Source: Brachypodius melanocephalos
Taxonomy: Eukaryota > Chordata > Aves > Passeriformes > Pycnonotidae
NCBI GenBank assembly: GCA_013398615.1
Contig: VZSR01001477.1
Span: 1,056,556-1,120,555 of the forward strand
Direction of reading: 5' to 3'
DNA: 64,000 nucleotides
The position numbers and the translations under genes were made by a program. The notes beneath the pieces were generated by a model. It saw only the letters and a list, made by a program, of their open reading frames with translations, was not told the origin of the DNA and did not search any database. Shown piece after piece: positions 1 to 13,336 of the stretch. The number at the start of each line of letters is the position of its first letter. Positions within the stretch are counted from its first letter, which is position 1.

Positions 1-1250
1 GTTGCATCTGTTCTTGAGGTAGTACAAATTCTGTGCTGGAAAAAACCAGTCATGATGGCACAGGAACTTTGTAATGCACAGTAAGGAGTTCCTCTTGATA
101 AAGCCTTTATTACAAGTTATTTGGATGACAAGTAATGGAATTAATTCTGTAAGATATTCAGTGTTTGACTCAGGGCTGCTGGAGCAGCCTATGGCTGTGT
201 ATCACCTGTACATTGTGAATAACATCTCATGCTTTGAATTTACATGTTAGGAGTATCTGTTTGAGCATGTGAAAGGAACTACTGAACTATTAAGAGCTAG
301 TTCTAAAAAACCCAGAAGAGTTGGACTTTATTTCTGTAAAATTTACTTAAATTTGGCTTCAGGTATGCTTGTAGCTCCAGCTAAACTAACCCTATATGAT
401 AGTTATAGCGAAGTGCCAGTCCCTCCTTGATGTCCACACGTTATGAAGAGGAACATGGATTTCAATTTTATTAATTCAAATGATTATTTTTTCAAACTGC
501 CTTTCATTTGTTTTCTGTTTCTCATTTCCATTTGTCTTTCATTTTTATCTATTCTACATTTGCTTTCATTGATACACCTCTGTATGGTTCTTGAGTCCTT
601 GTGCCTCAGTCTGAATGTTTCTCAACTGAACGTTCCTCAACTTTTCACCTGGTGATAAGTTTTTTTCTACGGTCTTGATTATGCTGTCCAGTCTTCAAGC
701 AAAAAATCTTTTATCCAGTGGAAAACAGCTCATGCTTAATTTCAGGAGATCCATTACATTAAAAGTATCTGAATTTGGAAAAGGGGAAGAAATTACAACA
801 AAAGTTTTCTGTATGAGTAACAGGTGACAACATCATCTGAAAGACTTAAAAATGGTCTCTGTTATCTTGTAATGTTAAATGCAGAGTTTTATCAAAAGCT
901 GCCTGGAAGGGACTGTTTTAAGTTGTAATGGTAGTCAAGGTAGTAATGTTATATCCCCACTGCCTGTCAGTTCTACATCCTGGAAAGGCTTTTTTTTTTT
1001 TTTTAAACAATTTTCAGTTACTGTTAAAATTGCTGGGATATTGACAAATATATGCACTCACTGTTTACCTTCTTCTAGAACAGAACTCCAAATAGGTTGT
1101 ACAGGAGAATTTTGTTATTTACCCTGCTTTTCTAGCAGGTATCTTTGTATCTTGCACCTAAGAATAATAGCAGAAAATCAGTGTTACTGGCTTCTTCTTA
1201 GCAGATCTTTGACACAAAAGTGCTAATTTATTGGAATTGCTGTGGGGAAG

Positions 1251-1678
1251 TGTTGTGGTTAAGGAATAGTATTTCCCAATTTAGTGTTCCCTCTGTAACA
1301 CTCCAAACCACACACTGCTCTCACTACTCCCTCTCCCTCCCGCTGCAGCAGGCTGGAGAGGAGAATTAGAGGCACAAAAGGTAAAGATCATGGGCTGAAA
1401 TAAGAACAATTTGCTGCAAACAGTAATAAAATAAGAAAACAAATAGTAGGAGCAGTGATATTAATAACAAAGTGTACAAGAGAGGAGAATGATTCACATG
1501 GGAATGCTCACAGCACAGAAACCCCCAACAGTACCCAACCGTGCCACCATGCTCCTCCATCCAGAAGCACCCCTTTCCCCCCTTCCTGGATGGGGAGGTG
1601 GTATGGAATAGCCTCTGGGTCCTGGCCATGCCCCCTCTTGGCTACTGCAAAACTTAACCCTGTCCTGGAGCCAGGACA
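1251..1678 (-). mobile_element. Solo ERV LTR, antisense to TMTC2, with 5-bp target-site duplication
   Basis: Read on the minus strand, the element begins TGTCCTGGCTCCAGGACAGG and ends in TTAACCACAACA, so it has the TG...CA ends of a retroviral LTR. It is flanked by the identical 5-mer ggaag at 1246-1250 and 1679-1683. The 428-base length and the 5-bp duplication fit an endogenous retrovirus L-type LTR of the bird family whose members end in a TTAAACCACGACA-like motif. No internal retroviral genes adjoin it, so it is a solo LTR left by recombination. The family assignment is from memory; the boundaries are read directly. Confidence 0.8.
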
Positions 1679-3420
1679 GGAAGGAAAAAGTTTTCTTAAT
1701 AAAATCCAAATTTTTGTTTGTTTTTTGTTACACACATACCCACCACTACCCAGTACTTCTTTTTTCGACTGCTGAGTTTGTGAAATGTGAGGTCTGTTAG
1801 GGAAAATCTTGCAGTGTTTCTGGGAAACAAGGTCTCACAGTTTTCTTCAAAATAAGAAAATCCCCAGATCCCAGAAGTGTACAAACATTGTAAGCCACTA
1901 ATTTTTTTTTTTTTTTAAGTTCTGTCCTCTCATTATGAAAGTGCAAGTATAGGATTAAAATTTAGTGTTATTATCCCAACTTTTAGAAGAAAGCAATGAA
2001 AAATCTGCATGAGTCCTTAGAGTAGAATTGAGCAGTTTACATTTCTCTGGGGATATAAATGGAAGATATGATTGGGGTGAATTGTGCCTTGAGCATCTGA
2101 GCTGTGTTTGTGGAAGAAAGCATCTCAGCAAGGAGAACTGTATACAGCTTTGAACACTGGATACTGCACTATGATAGGCAATAAAATACTTTTCCTATCT
2201 CAACACACAGTTGCTTTCCTATACTTGCTCTGTGCCATAATTGTAGTCTGTTCTCCTCACATTTGTTTGTTATTATCTCTTGACACTTTTTTCTTTATTC
2301 CTGTTGCTTCTCATATTCATGGCAATATGTACAGACAGGGTTGATGTCCACTCTGTTGACAGCAGTATAAGCTGAAAAGATGGTGCTGATATCCTGTTGA
2401 CTTTCAGGATTTCATAAACATATAGCAAGGAACATTATGATGGCAAAGTGTTTACAGATGGCACAGTATTTTTCTGATGGTTATTTCATGAATGAAAAAT
2501 AAAGTTCTTTTATCTTTGATCTATTGAAAATTGACATTAATTCCAATTAGTTGAACTACAAATCTGAAAAAATATTCAACACAAAAATGGATTAAGGGAT
2601 TAGGTGGTAATGTATGTGGGTTTTGTCTCCATTTTGGTCATTTAATCAGTCTTTCACTTTACTGTCTGCTGAGTGATTCACAAAACGAATTTTGTCTAAT
2701 TTCTGGCATACTGAACTGTCATAATGTTGGTTCCCGTCGCAAATATATAATTGCTGTAACTGACATGCTTCCTGGAAGTCTTCATGAACTTCTTTGGGAT
2801 TTGGATTAGAGTGGCTCCCTTTGGCGTAGTTATTCCAACCCAATCTCAGCTTGACTACCGCTGTGATTTATTCTTTTGTTACACTTTGCTACCTGAGTTA
2901 ATGATAATTTTCTCACAGCCTGTAAATTTAGGAAAGAGAAAAGCCTACTTCAATTAGTTTTTGGATGTTAGAGAAGAGATGCATTAAGAGGCTTCTTTTG
3001 CCATCTTCTGTTGGAATCAAACCTTTGAACTTTTTCCAAATCTGTTTCTGAATATAGGTGCTGAGACAAAACTGTTAATAACATTTCCCTGTGTCTCTTT
3101 TCTAGGAGAGAAATGTGAGATTGCTGAGGAAGTGAAGGGTTGGATGTAGGTGCCGATATAGATAGAAAATTTTTCTGTCAGTGGAATTGGGGGTGTAAGG
3201 GAAGAGAGGAGCTAATTTCCAGACAAGTTCCTAAATTCCAGCCAAAGGCAATTCTAATACCAAACCTGTAGCAGTAAAGTCAGACCTGTAAAGTTCACAA
3301 ATTCAGCTATGTTTTACTTCCTTACCTTAATTCCAGTGCAGTGGCTTAATTTTAACCTCAGCTTTTCTGCCTTCTCAAGTCTGTTGCCATTATTAATGCT
3401 TACTGAAAGCAGCATCACAT

Positions 3421-3470
3421 GGAATCAGAGAATCATTAAGACTGGGAAAGATACAAGTAATGCCCAAATG
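3421..3470 (-). mobile_element. Possible short CR1 3'-end fragment
   Basis: About 35 bases resemble the reverse complement of a CR1 3' terminus (GAATCA, then AGAATCATTAAG and a G/A-rich continuation). The similarity stops quickly, so this is a decayed or very short remnant. Confidence 0.35.
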
Positions 3471-6370
3471 GACTTGTACATGCTGCTGTATATGCAGGAA
3501 AAACCAGACCAGCTTAAGAGCTCCAGAGGAACAGCCAATGAATTTACAGTCTTGTTACCTAATATCATAAGTCACAAGAATTTCCTAGCTGTTGTATTAG
3601 TTCATGTTATATCTTTATATCTGAGAATTACTCACTAAGCTACAATTTTCTCGAAAATATGTTAGGACAGCATAATGTAGTGGTTGAAAATCATGATTAG
3701 TAGCTCAGTTACTAGAGTAATTCGAAAATAGCTGGTTGTCTGGAGCTTAGGTTTGTCCTTTTTTATGTTTTTGAAACTACATAGCTGTTTAGAACTGTAG
3801 TGCTTTAGCATTATATGCTTTTCATACCTTTAACTTGCTAAATTAATTGAGGAATTTATTTTTCAATGTGACATGTTAGTTGACATAGCCAATCTTCTGC
3901 TAGCTTCATACCACAGCATGTGAGCCTCATCCCTTGCTTAGGTAATTTATTTCTACATTATAAAGAAAAGCCTAATTTTTTAAAAGGCTTTAAAATTGAA
4001 AGGTTCCCAGATCTAGGATAAAAATGAGTCTGTCAAAAATGACAGTGCCGGGTGATGCCTTGAGCATGTACTCTAATTCATTTTCCATTATATGAGCAGA
4101 CCTTCTAGAAGAGAAAGCATTGGCTGTCACACTAAAAAAAAATCATTTGCAAGTAAGTGTTTTAATTTTTTTTCTTCCTCTCACTTCAGTAGTCCTAAAG
4201 AGAAGACTAAGAAACCCTCCCTTCTAATGTCTGGCCTCTCTGCTATCAGTCAGTGGTTGGTTGCTAAAGTAGCATGCTAGTCTGAGAAGCTTTTTTTCAG
4301 TTACAAATAAATATTTTTGAGTTTTGTTTTATCTGTTTTGAGTGAAATTGAGCCCACAAATGACCCTTCATAGTTTGCAGTAGTAGCTCTAATTTCCAAA
4401 TTACTTAGGGACAGCCTCATATTGTAACATTTAGTGTGTTGCATCTAGGAATTACAGGCTTTGCTGTATTTCTCTGAAAAAAGATTGCACAATGTTTTCT
4501 TGCATTTTACGTGGCTCCACACAATGCTGTTAATCTCCTATTTTTTACTGGCTTGGAAAATCACCTGAAGTGCTGTAAGAAAAATTTACTTTGCCCTGTA
4601 AAATTTCAGTGCTGGAGCTCCAACTATTAAATTCAGCAATAATCATCCTAGAAGCTTCCCTATAACATAAGGAAAAGGCACTCATAGACATGATATAGAC
4701 CAGCAGTGTTTTGGATTAAGATAAAAGTTACAGGATTGTGACATTCAAGTATCAACACTGAAGTTTAGTACTTTACTCAAGTTTTGAGATAACTGCTCCT
4801 CTGTGAGTGACCATATTTTTTCCTGCAGTTGATTATTGCTTATGTTTCTGACAAAAAGGAGGCTGGTGAGGTATCCTGCCATTTTTGGTTAGTTCTGAAA
4901 TTACTCGGAGTGTTGCTATCAAATACCCTACTGTATTCAGTAACTGTGTAGTGTTTGACTGTCATCTCAAAATAAATATAAATAAATTATAATGTAGAAA
5001 TAAATGAAAGATAGGAAGAACAGAAAAGAATGGGGCAGCAGGGGAAAAGGAGAATGGTGTACAATGAATAAACTAATTCAACATTTACTATTTCTGTAAT
5101 TACTTGTTGCTGTGTTTCAGCACAGAAAGGAAATTTGCATTTCTGTTGGAAAAATCTGTCATGTTGTCATCTTTAATGTCAGTGGTTCATTGCAACTTCT
5201 TTATTCTTTCTCTCTAGATTTACACAAATGGGAAGAAAGCGGGAATGAGGGATAACAGTCATGATGTCAAAAGAATCGTGACTGTGTTTAAGACATAGCA
5301 ATTGAAATGCTCTGTGTTAAATCTAGTCATGATCTTCTAGAACAGTTTCTTCTTTTAGTGATCAACTCCTTTAAAGCAAACAAAAATATTTTCAGTAATA
5401 CTTAGAGGACCAATAAATGCCTACACATAGAGAAATCTTTAATTAGTGAAAAGGCATTTTCTGAACAGGTCAATTTAATTAAATTAGTGAAGGTCTTCAG
5501 TATTTTGTTTTGGGAAACAATATCCCCTGGCTGTTAGTAGTGCTTCTAGAAAGATGTTTTTTAAAATGAAAATCGGATATTTCAGTAAAAGTCACGTTAT
5601 GACAATATAAAAAATGACATTGAATCCATGAGAATGCCTAAGAAATCAAGTTAAGCCAAGCAATAGCTAGTGCTGCTTTTCTGCCTTGTATTCAGTTTGT
5701 CTTTGGAGCTTTGCACAGGTACTATGAGCTTTCTTGACACTTGAAATCTCTTGAGGGTTAAAATTAATACATGCAGAGTTTGTATTTAGTTCTGAGTTTG
5801 CAAAATGTGAGTTGTTTTCATTTTTGTTTCCAGTTTACAAGCAATTCATTTGTAGGAGCTAGAAGAAAGGGGTTTCCCTCTTCAGTGAGTAGCTTCAGAA
5901 GTGTGAGCCCTTTTTTTAAAGGTTTGGTTATCTGGTGTATCTGGAGCTTTAACACCTCCAGTCTGAATGACAGGATTTCCGAACTACAGAAGTTTCAATA
6001 GCTGACATCTATTGAGCTCGTATTTCTTCAGAGACTGGCTGCGTGCCAGAAGTATTGCATCCATAGATATCCTTTCCAGTCCCCTTAGGACGTGTGTTTG
6101 GCTGCATGCCAGTTGTAATAGAATTAATTGTTAGCCAGAACATTTTCATTTAAATATAGCATATCTGTCTAGGTCATAAATGACTCTGGAACAGGTATTT
6201 ATGCACATAACCCCTCACTAACCTCCTTTAGGGATCTCATCTTCGGTATCGTGTTTCCAACTTCCTGTAGACAGGAAAGAGGGAGCCCTAAACTTCTCAC
6301 TTTACTCGACATAAATTTAAAGCTTGTTACAGAGAACATCACTGACACAGGGTGAACTGCTTTCATGAAA

Positions 6371-6430
6371 GAATCACAAGCTGCTTTGGGTTTGGAAGCA
6401 ACCTTAAAGATCATCTAGTTCCAACCCACT
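6371..6430 (-). mobile_element. CR1 LINE 3'-end fragment
   Basis: The stretch reads GAATCACAAGC, then TTTGGGTTTGGAAGCAACC and TTAAAGATCATCTAGTTCCA. This is the familiar reverse-complement form of a CR1 3' end in bird genomes. It is a 5'-truncated remnant of about 60 bases. Confidence 0.6.
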
Positions 6431-9400
6431 GAAAGAGAGATCTTTTTTGTTTTGTTATGTGGTTGAATATAGCTGCTGTAGTTACTCTGTGCATAGTAAT
6501 TTTATCAGTGATTGTGGAAAAATAGGCCAAATTTAGCTTAGAAGAAATTCATAGGACTCAGTGAAAGCAGCATGTGGAAACACTGAATTTATATTCAACT
6601 GGCTGGCCAGCGAAATATGGGTAGATATTAATACACTTCTTTATCAAAAACCATAAAATGTAAGACTGAACAGAAAAGAAAGGGACTAACCTGGAAATTT
6701 ACTTTACACTTCATTACATATTTTTGATACAAAATGGTCAAAGTTTAATGACTGAAGTGAACATTTCAATAGGGGTCTAGACAGTAAATAAATTAAAAGG
6801 TATAGAATGAAATCCGTTCTTTAAAAGTTTTACACAATATTTCTTGTTTCCAACAGTGATGTAATGAGGTAAATTCCTTCTAGACTTCAAGTTACCCCAA
6901 AAGAAAGCCTAAAATAGATACATCATTAAAAAAACCCACCAAATACAAAACCTCACCACAACAGAACAACCAAAAAAAAAAAAACCTCCAAGGGGAAAAA
7001 ATGTTATGCCTACATTTCTTTTCTATATTGTTTTGAATACTTTAATGGAACAAGAATGATTTTGGTGATAGGAGACACATAAACCAAGAAAATGGATGTC
7101 AAATAGTCTTAATATATTGTTGATTAATTTGTTATGTAATACTTGAAGAAAATATCAGCTTAATAGTGTCTCAATCATGTCCCAAGCCAGCAAAGTTTTG
7201 AGCTGTGCTTTAAATTTTTAGATCTGTGTATAAGTTCATATGCAGTGATGTCACATTCAAAAGGGCTTGAGGTCCAGTAGATTCCTGCCAAAGTCAATGG
7301 GCACTGCTTCAATCTCAACTTTCTGGTTATCATGCCTTTAATTATCACTGCAGATGTATACTCAAGACCATGCTATTCTCTCAATTAACCTTGGCTCATG
7401 GAAGAATCACAGACCTCAGTAGTATCTCAGTAAAGCTAGTAGATGGATTTTTACTCAACAAAAGTCCGCAGGTGTTTGAAGGAAGACTAATGTTATATAT
7501 TAAGATGGAAGTGAACCACTTAAGGTGCAAATAGAGTATTAAACTAAAAGAAGTTGCACTTTATTGATTCTGCCAAGGCTTATTTCCAAAAGCAACTAGG
7601 TTATGTACTGGGTTGTGCAAGCAATAAGCAATGTTCTGGATTGTGCATGTGAGGACACTGGTCCAGTGAAATGACTGGAAAGGAGAATGTTAATCATGAC
7701 TTCAGTGATAAAGTTTCATGGATATACCACACTGGACTATAATGAGAAACTTGCTTCACATTTATTATAAAGTTTAATATATGGTGAATTACCTTGAATT
7801 GGTAGATAAAGATTTATAGTGCAATTTCCTCCAGAATAATCCAATTCATGCTCCCATACGCTGAAATGGCTTCTCTGCCATGTTTGGTTGTTATTATTTT
7901 ATTTTAATAAAGATTAGATGAAAAGGCAGGATTTGTCTCCTTAATGCACAGGAAGTATAGAAAATGAGATAAATTTTAGACCTTTGATGTTTATAATCCA
8001 AGTCTTGTGTATTTCAGTTGGTCCAGCATTTCACACACAAATTATGGACAAGATATTTATATTGTAATTCAGAGTGAAGAGGGAAGAGTTCTAGAAATAC
8101 AGCAAAATGAAGGAAAAAAAGAAGAATCCCTTTAGCTACTAAATACTAGGTATTAAAGTTGTTTTTTGAATTACTAATATTTAGAGCCAGGGTGGGGAGC
8201 TTGCCTATGTCAATGACATCATTGTAAGATGCAACTCTATAGTTCCTGTTTCATTAGTCCAGCTAAGTAAAACCTTTTGAAGAATTTATTGCTCATTTAC
8301 TCAGTATCACACCATTTGTGTTTTGCCTCACAACTTTTGTGAAGCAAAAGGAACTCATTATGAAATAGGATATGCAGGTCTGCAATAACTTAAAGAAACA
8401 TGGAAAGGAAGTCACAGGTTCAGTTCAAACTATTTTATTATCACTGAGTATTCTGTGACTTTAAAATGTTCTAGAGAGGAAGGAAAAAACATGTAACATA
8501 ATACTTGTTTTTCTGTATTCAGTGTGCACATTTTAATCAAACTTCCATTAATAAATCTTTTCATAATTCAATCTGTTTTATTAAAAATGGGAATGCTTGC
8601 CAAAAAAAAAAAAAAAAAAGAACAGATGTGGAGAGTGACAGTCAACTGCATTTGTGGCATAAATTAAGTTCTTTATGCAATCACATTATTACCAGTTACA
8701 GTTGATAAAACTATATTGAAGAATGAATTCTGTGTCCTACTGGTGAAACCCTCATAAGTTTTGAAGAATGATGAATATTTATGTCATATAAAGTTGGTTC
8801 AAATTGCAGAGACCACCTAATTTGTTGAACCACCTTACTGGTTGCCACTGTGTCATCATAGTTTCCACAGGAGGGTTATTCAGAGCTGTTCAGCTGTATT
8901 AGTCTTTCCCAGTTTTACTAGCATTGCAGGGTCCCTGGGCCTCCAGCAGCCTGAAGTACAACAGCTGCCTCAACATGAGTTTGGCACAGTTTACCAGAAA
9001 AGTGAGGGGAAAAAAAATGGGGTGGATATCAAAATGCCAGTTTTTTCCTCAGCTTTTTAATATTTTGAGGATAAATACTAATGTATGAACTGCCCTTAGC
9101 TGGCTCTCTTTCATTTGTTCTGGTGATCATAACAGTCATTTATATTTCATTTGTATGAAAGCCCAGATAAGCTGTGTGTCTGACCATATTAGCAAGCACA
9201 GATACATTGTTTTCATCTCTAGCGAAGAAGCAACCACCAAAACAAAAAACCTCTTTCAGTCAACTGCAAAGAACTGGTCTTAAAAATCAAGCTCGTGAAA
9301 TGATATTTAAACAATTAACAGTTTGTCTTCCAAAACTGCAAACACCCAGCCATTCTGATTTAGAGTCTGCATGATTTGTGGAGAGTGAGGTATTTCTGAA

Positions 9401-9939
9401 AGCCCCAACAATTTATGTGTTAGGTTGTTAAGGGCCCTGTATGAGTTACCTGTACTTTTTAAACTTTTTTTTTCCCCTTTTAAATTTGTTGGTGTTGCTG
9501 GAAGATGGTAATCAGGGGCAATTCATCTTTGTTTGGGCATGAGACCGGGAGAGGGGGACTCTGAAATATGCTTTTTTGTTAATGGAAAACTCCAGGAAGT
9601 TTGTCCTCATTATGTGCTTTAGGTCCAGATCCAGTAAGGCAAATATCAGCCCATCTTCCAAACCAGCTATTAAAGTGTCTTCATCATGTTGAAGTTCTTT
9701 TCTTCAGCAAGGAGGTTGACACTGATTATGTCATGATTCTCTCGTTAGTCTCTGCACTGAAAAGCCATAAATATACTGGTGTGTCTGTGCAGAGGATCTC
9801 CATTAGGGCTTGGGCTGGGACCACCCACTCATTTCTGCTGAGCAGACCAGTAGCTGTCATATAGCACCTTTTCATTAGCTAGTGACCTGGACTGAGTGTA
9901 AACTGGTGACCAAGGGGAGAAAGATATTTTGTATCCTAT

Positions 9940-9973
9940 TATACAGGGTTGTCAAGTATACAGGGCTGTCAAG
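9940..9973. repeat. Tandem duplication, two 17-bp units
   Basis: TATACAGGGTTGTCAAG at 9940-9956 is repeated at 9957-9973 with one T-to-C difference. Confidence 0.85.
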
Positions 9974-12558
9974 TATTTTCATTAAAATTTGTGAGTAACT
10001 TCTTTATCCTTCAAGTAAGTCTGCTATCAAGCAGTTGTAAACTTACAGTTTTTTGCTTTGTAAAATTGCCAGAGCATGTCATTGTGTGTATATGACTGCA
10101 AACTCTGCTGCTAGAAATTGGGAGGTTTCCAGTGGCTCTCAATTCCTGTATTTGTATGGGTCAATTCATGTAACAGTGAGCACGTACACCAAATGCCTTC
10201 CTGCCTCAAATCAGTATTTTTCAACTGTTTAAACTATTATTTGGATTTTCTTTAAAAGTTACCATTTTATTCCCTTACACCATCTGTTTTGTTTAACACT
10301 GAGAACATACAGTGGGAAGGGGACAATGACAGGATTACTGGCAAGTAAACTACACAGTGTCTGCACTGTGTTGGGTAATTAAGATGTATATTGGGTAATT
10401 GAAAAAAAGTTGATAAATACTGAGTTTTAATTGTGAAATAGCCTGATTTTATCAAGTGGTTGTATTTTACATATTTTGACCCAAAAAATAATGTGTATTA
10501 AATCTATGCTGAGGTATTGACATTTTAGCAGTAGACTGCATTAAAGAGGACAATCTAGTTGGTATGATGCAAGGTTCCTCATAATGCCAGTCTGCAAGAA
10601 AGTGCTTTTATTCATTTTTTTAAATAATTTTTGAAAAATGTGGATAAATGAAACCGATGGCTAATGTGAACAAATGGAGCTTTGCTCATTGTTTTTAATC
10701 AGATAACTTTGTGCCATGGTTGATATAATTAAAAATTTTTCTCCCCTTTGTCTGTGAAATGACCATTTGAGCCTGTAAATAGCACAGTTCTTCTGATGTT
10801 ATGTGTGCTGGCACCTGTCATCATTGTGTGTTGTAGGTCTCCTGACTAGCCTGAACTTGAGTGCAGTATGCCATTTGGAAAGTGACAAAAAGAGTAGAGC
10901 AGTCATGTATTTTTGGCGATTGCAGTAAATAAAAATTAATCATGTTGGACAAATGTTTGTGGCCTTGTAGTGGTGTAGGTAGAGGCTACAATTTTGTGAC
11001 TGTATTCAATGAACTGTTCTTTGATGTTCTAGAAATAGACACAGAGTGCAACCGGCTAAACCAAATTATGTTAGTCTGTTAAAAAAGGCAATTGTGCAAA
11101 ATCTGTAGATGTTCATTCTATCAGTATTAATGATACATATACTTAGTGCCTCTCATTTTGAAGCCTCAGTGCTAAACTTAAATAAGCCATTGTAACTTTC
11201 GCCAGACCACAATTGTCAGCCTTAGACTTAAATGTGCAAAAATGAGTGTTTGATTATTACCTCATACTGCCAATTGTTTTAATTTATGATTATTTTCTTC
11301 TGCATTTTTTGTTCTTAACTATAGTGACATGCTATTTAAAAAAAAAAATTGTGTGTAATATATATTTGTTTGTCTTTACTGCACTAGTAAAAGAGGAAGA
11401 ATCAGTCTGGGCTGTGTGTCATACAGTTTTGTTTTGGGCTTTTTGTTTGTGGGTTTTTTGTTTGGGTTTTTTATAAAGCGGGATGAACCACTGCAGTATA
11501 AGATAGTGTACTCTATCATGTACTCACACCATTTGGTAATAGGAATCTTGTGGATTTGGCTTTAAGGAATATGGGTTTAACAAAGAAAACTTACTAAATA
11601 ATAAGGTGGAATTCTTACCTCCAATGAACATTCATTTTGTGAAACTGTAATCCTGCAAATGTTAAGCCTGCTCATATCTCTGCCAGTATGATCTCTTGAA
11701 ATGCGGCCTCTGTGTTGGTTTTGGTGGAACCTGGTCTTCATATAGTTCTTGGTGTGCTGCACAGCTTCCTTCACTCTATTTTATTGTCTCTATGACCCCT
11801 GAGGGAAATACTGAGAATCTAAAGCATCTGTAATCATGAACAGATCTCATTATTATTCCTATGTTAGCTTGTGGGGTAGTGCAGGATGTGCGCCATGTCT
11901 GTTTCCAGACCACAAAACTTGAGAAAGCCTCTAAGGCTGTATCTGTGAAATAGCACTCAAGGCAACTTGAGAGATGCAGACCACAATGCCTTTCTTCCAC
12001 AGGGTTTAAGCTTAACTCTTCTTCATTCTGCAGGCTGCCTATTTTATAGCACAAACCACAGCAGCTAATTTGGTGGCGATGGGGATAAACAGGTCACAGG
12101 TGCCTTACTGAATATGTGATAGTGATTTGTGTTTGAATATCAAACTAGACTAATCCAATATCGCTGTTTTTTAAAGAATAATGACCACTAATGGATCAGC
12201 TCTGGCACATCTATACCATAATGGAACTATAGGGATTTGGTGATGCCAGTGATAATGAAATCTCAGAAAATCTATTCTTTTTACCATCAGTTCTGTTAGG
12301 GTTTGGTTTTGTTGCTTTTGGGGTTTTTTTCCCTCACCAATTGTCATACCCTTGACCACTGTCTTTAAAAATTACCATTTCCATTACAGTTGTTTTATGA
12401 TTGTCAGAATAGACTTCTGATAAAATTTGACTTCCCACATTAAAATCAGAAATACATTTTTTTTTTTTAATTTCCACATTAAATCCTAAAATATTTTCTA
12501 TTTATGTACTTTCATTTGTGGTAATTTTACCTTTGGCTGTGTATATAGTATTATTTAG

Positions 12559-12822
12559 GATACAAGGAAAAGAAATGGAGCTGCATCAGGGGACATTCAG
12601 AATGGATATTTGGAAAAGGTTTTTCACTGTGAAGGTGACTGGTCACTGGACTAGGCTCCAAAGGGAAGTGGTTACAGCACCCAGCCTGTCAGAGCTCAAG
12701 AAGTATCTGGAAAACACTTAGTCGCATGGTTTTAGGTAGTCCTGTGAGGAGCAGAGAGTGGGAGTGAATGATATTTATGGGTCCTTTCCAACACGAGAAC
12801 TCAAAGGATGCTGTGATTTCAC
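12559..12822 (+). mobile_element. CR1 LINE 3'-end fragment (sense)
   Basis: This is a 5'-truncated CR1 in sense orientation. It carries the 3'-UTR landmarks GCTGCATCAGGGGACATTCA, a diverged form of the CTCCCCAGGGAAGTGG block, AGAGCTCAAGAAGTATCTGG and GGGTCCTTTCCAACACGAGA, then a degenerate terminal repeat near GATGCTGTGATTTC. It ends about 430 bases before the TMTC2 exon at 13255. Confidence 0.75.
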
Positions 12823-13254
12823 AGAACCATAACATGCTTTCTCTCCCTCACCCCCCACTGACTTTTTTTTAAGAGCATGACTAAAGCTCTGTCCTAGTTT
12901 CCCTTCTGATTTTAGCTTGGGTAAGTGTAATGCTTGTCTGGAAAAGTAGCGTGGAGCTGATGTTCACCCCAAAGCCCTTTACAATACTTTTTGCAATACA
13001 TTTCTACCACTTCTTTACTTCTTGGACATTGATGACGTTGGATAAATTTCTTCCTCAGTTTGGAGATCTGCATCATAAAGTAGCTGACCACAAAACTTAC
13101 TGCAGCACTTAAACATTTGTATTTATTTAGCTTAAGTCTAATGATAATACTGGTTGTTTTTCTGCAGTGCCTGGAATTCGGAGATTTTAACTGTACATGA
13201 TTGCTCCAGGGTGACACACTGTTAAAATAATTTCACCCCCCCTTTTTTTTTTAG

Positions 13255-13336
13255 GGGCGCAAGAGTGAGGCAGAGAAGTACTTCATGAAGGCTATTCAGC
13301 TGGATCCTACCAAAGGAAACTGCTACATGCATTATG
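13255..13336 (+). CDS. TMTC2: TMTC2 coding exon (probably exon 9), TPR segment
   Basis: This 82-base exon encodes 27 residues starting GRKSEAEKYFMKAIQLDPTK and ending CYMHY, plus the first base of a glycine codon. The acceptor is strong: a C-run and a T-run lead into AG at 13253-13254. The donor is TATG|gtatgt. The peptide has the second-helix pattern of a TPR (A-E-x-x-x-x-K-A-I-x-L-D-P), then the start of the next repeat's first helix. It begins in phase 0 and ends in phase 1, which fits the next exon exactly. A CR1 fragment ends about 430 bases upstream. The preceding coding exon, which should encode the TPR ending in LALT in mammals, is not visible in the 13 kb to the left, so that intron is longer than 13 kb. 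Confidence 0.95.

Larger units (their letters stand above)
1..13254 (+). other. TMTC2 intron, 3' part (upstream of the first exon seen)
   Basis: This is non-coding AT-rich sequence. Besides the repeats listed separately (LTR at 1251-1678, CR1 pieces near 3421, 6371 and 12559), I see only low-complexity tracts: T-runs at about 981-994 and 1902-1916, an A/C-rich stretch at 6925-6990, an A-run at 8601-8618, and a 17-bp tandem duplication at 9940-9973. Open frames here are short, lack splice support and are not called as genes. Confidence 0.8.

Noticed and set aside
1455..1775. Overlapping open frames of 71-106 codons on both strands
   Set aside because: They fall in the GC-richer part of the antisense solo LTR and continue into its flank; no retroviral protein is encoded in an LTR.
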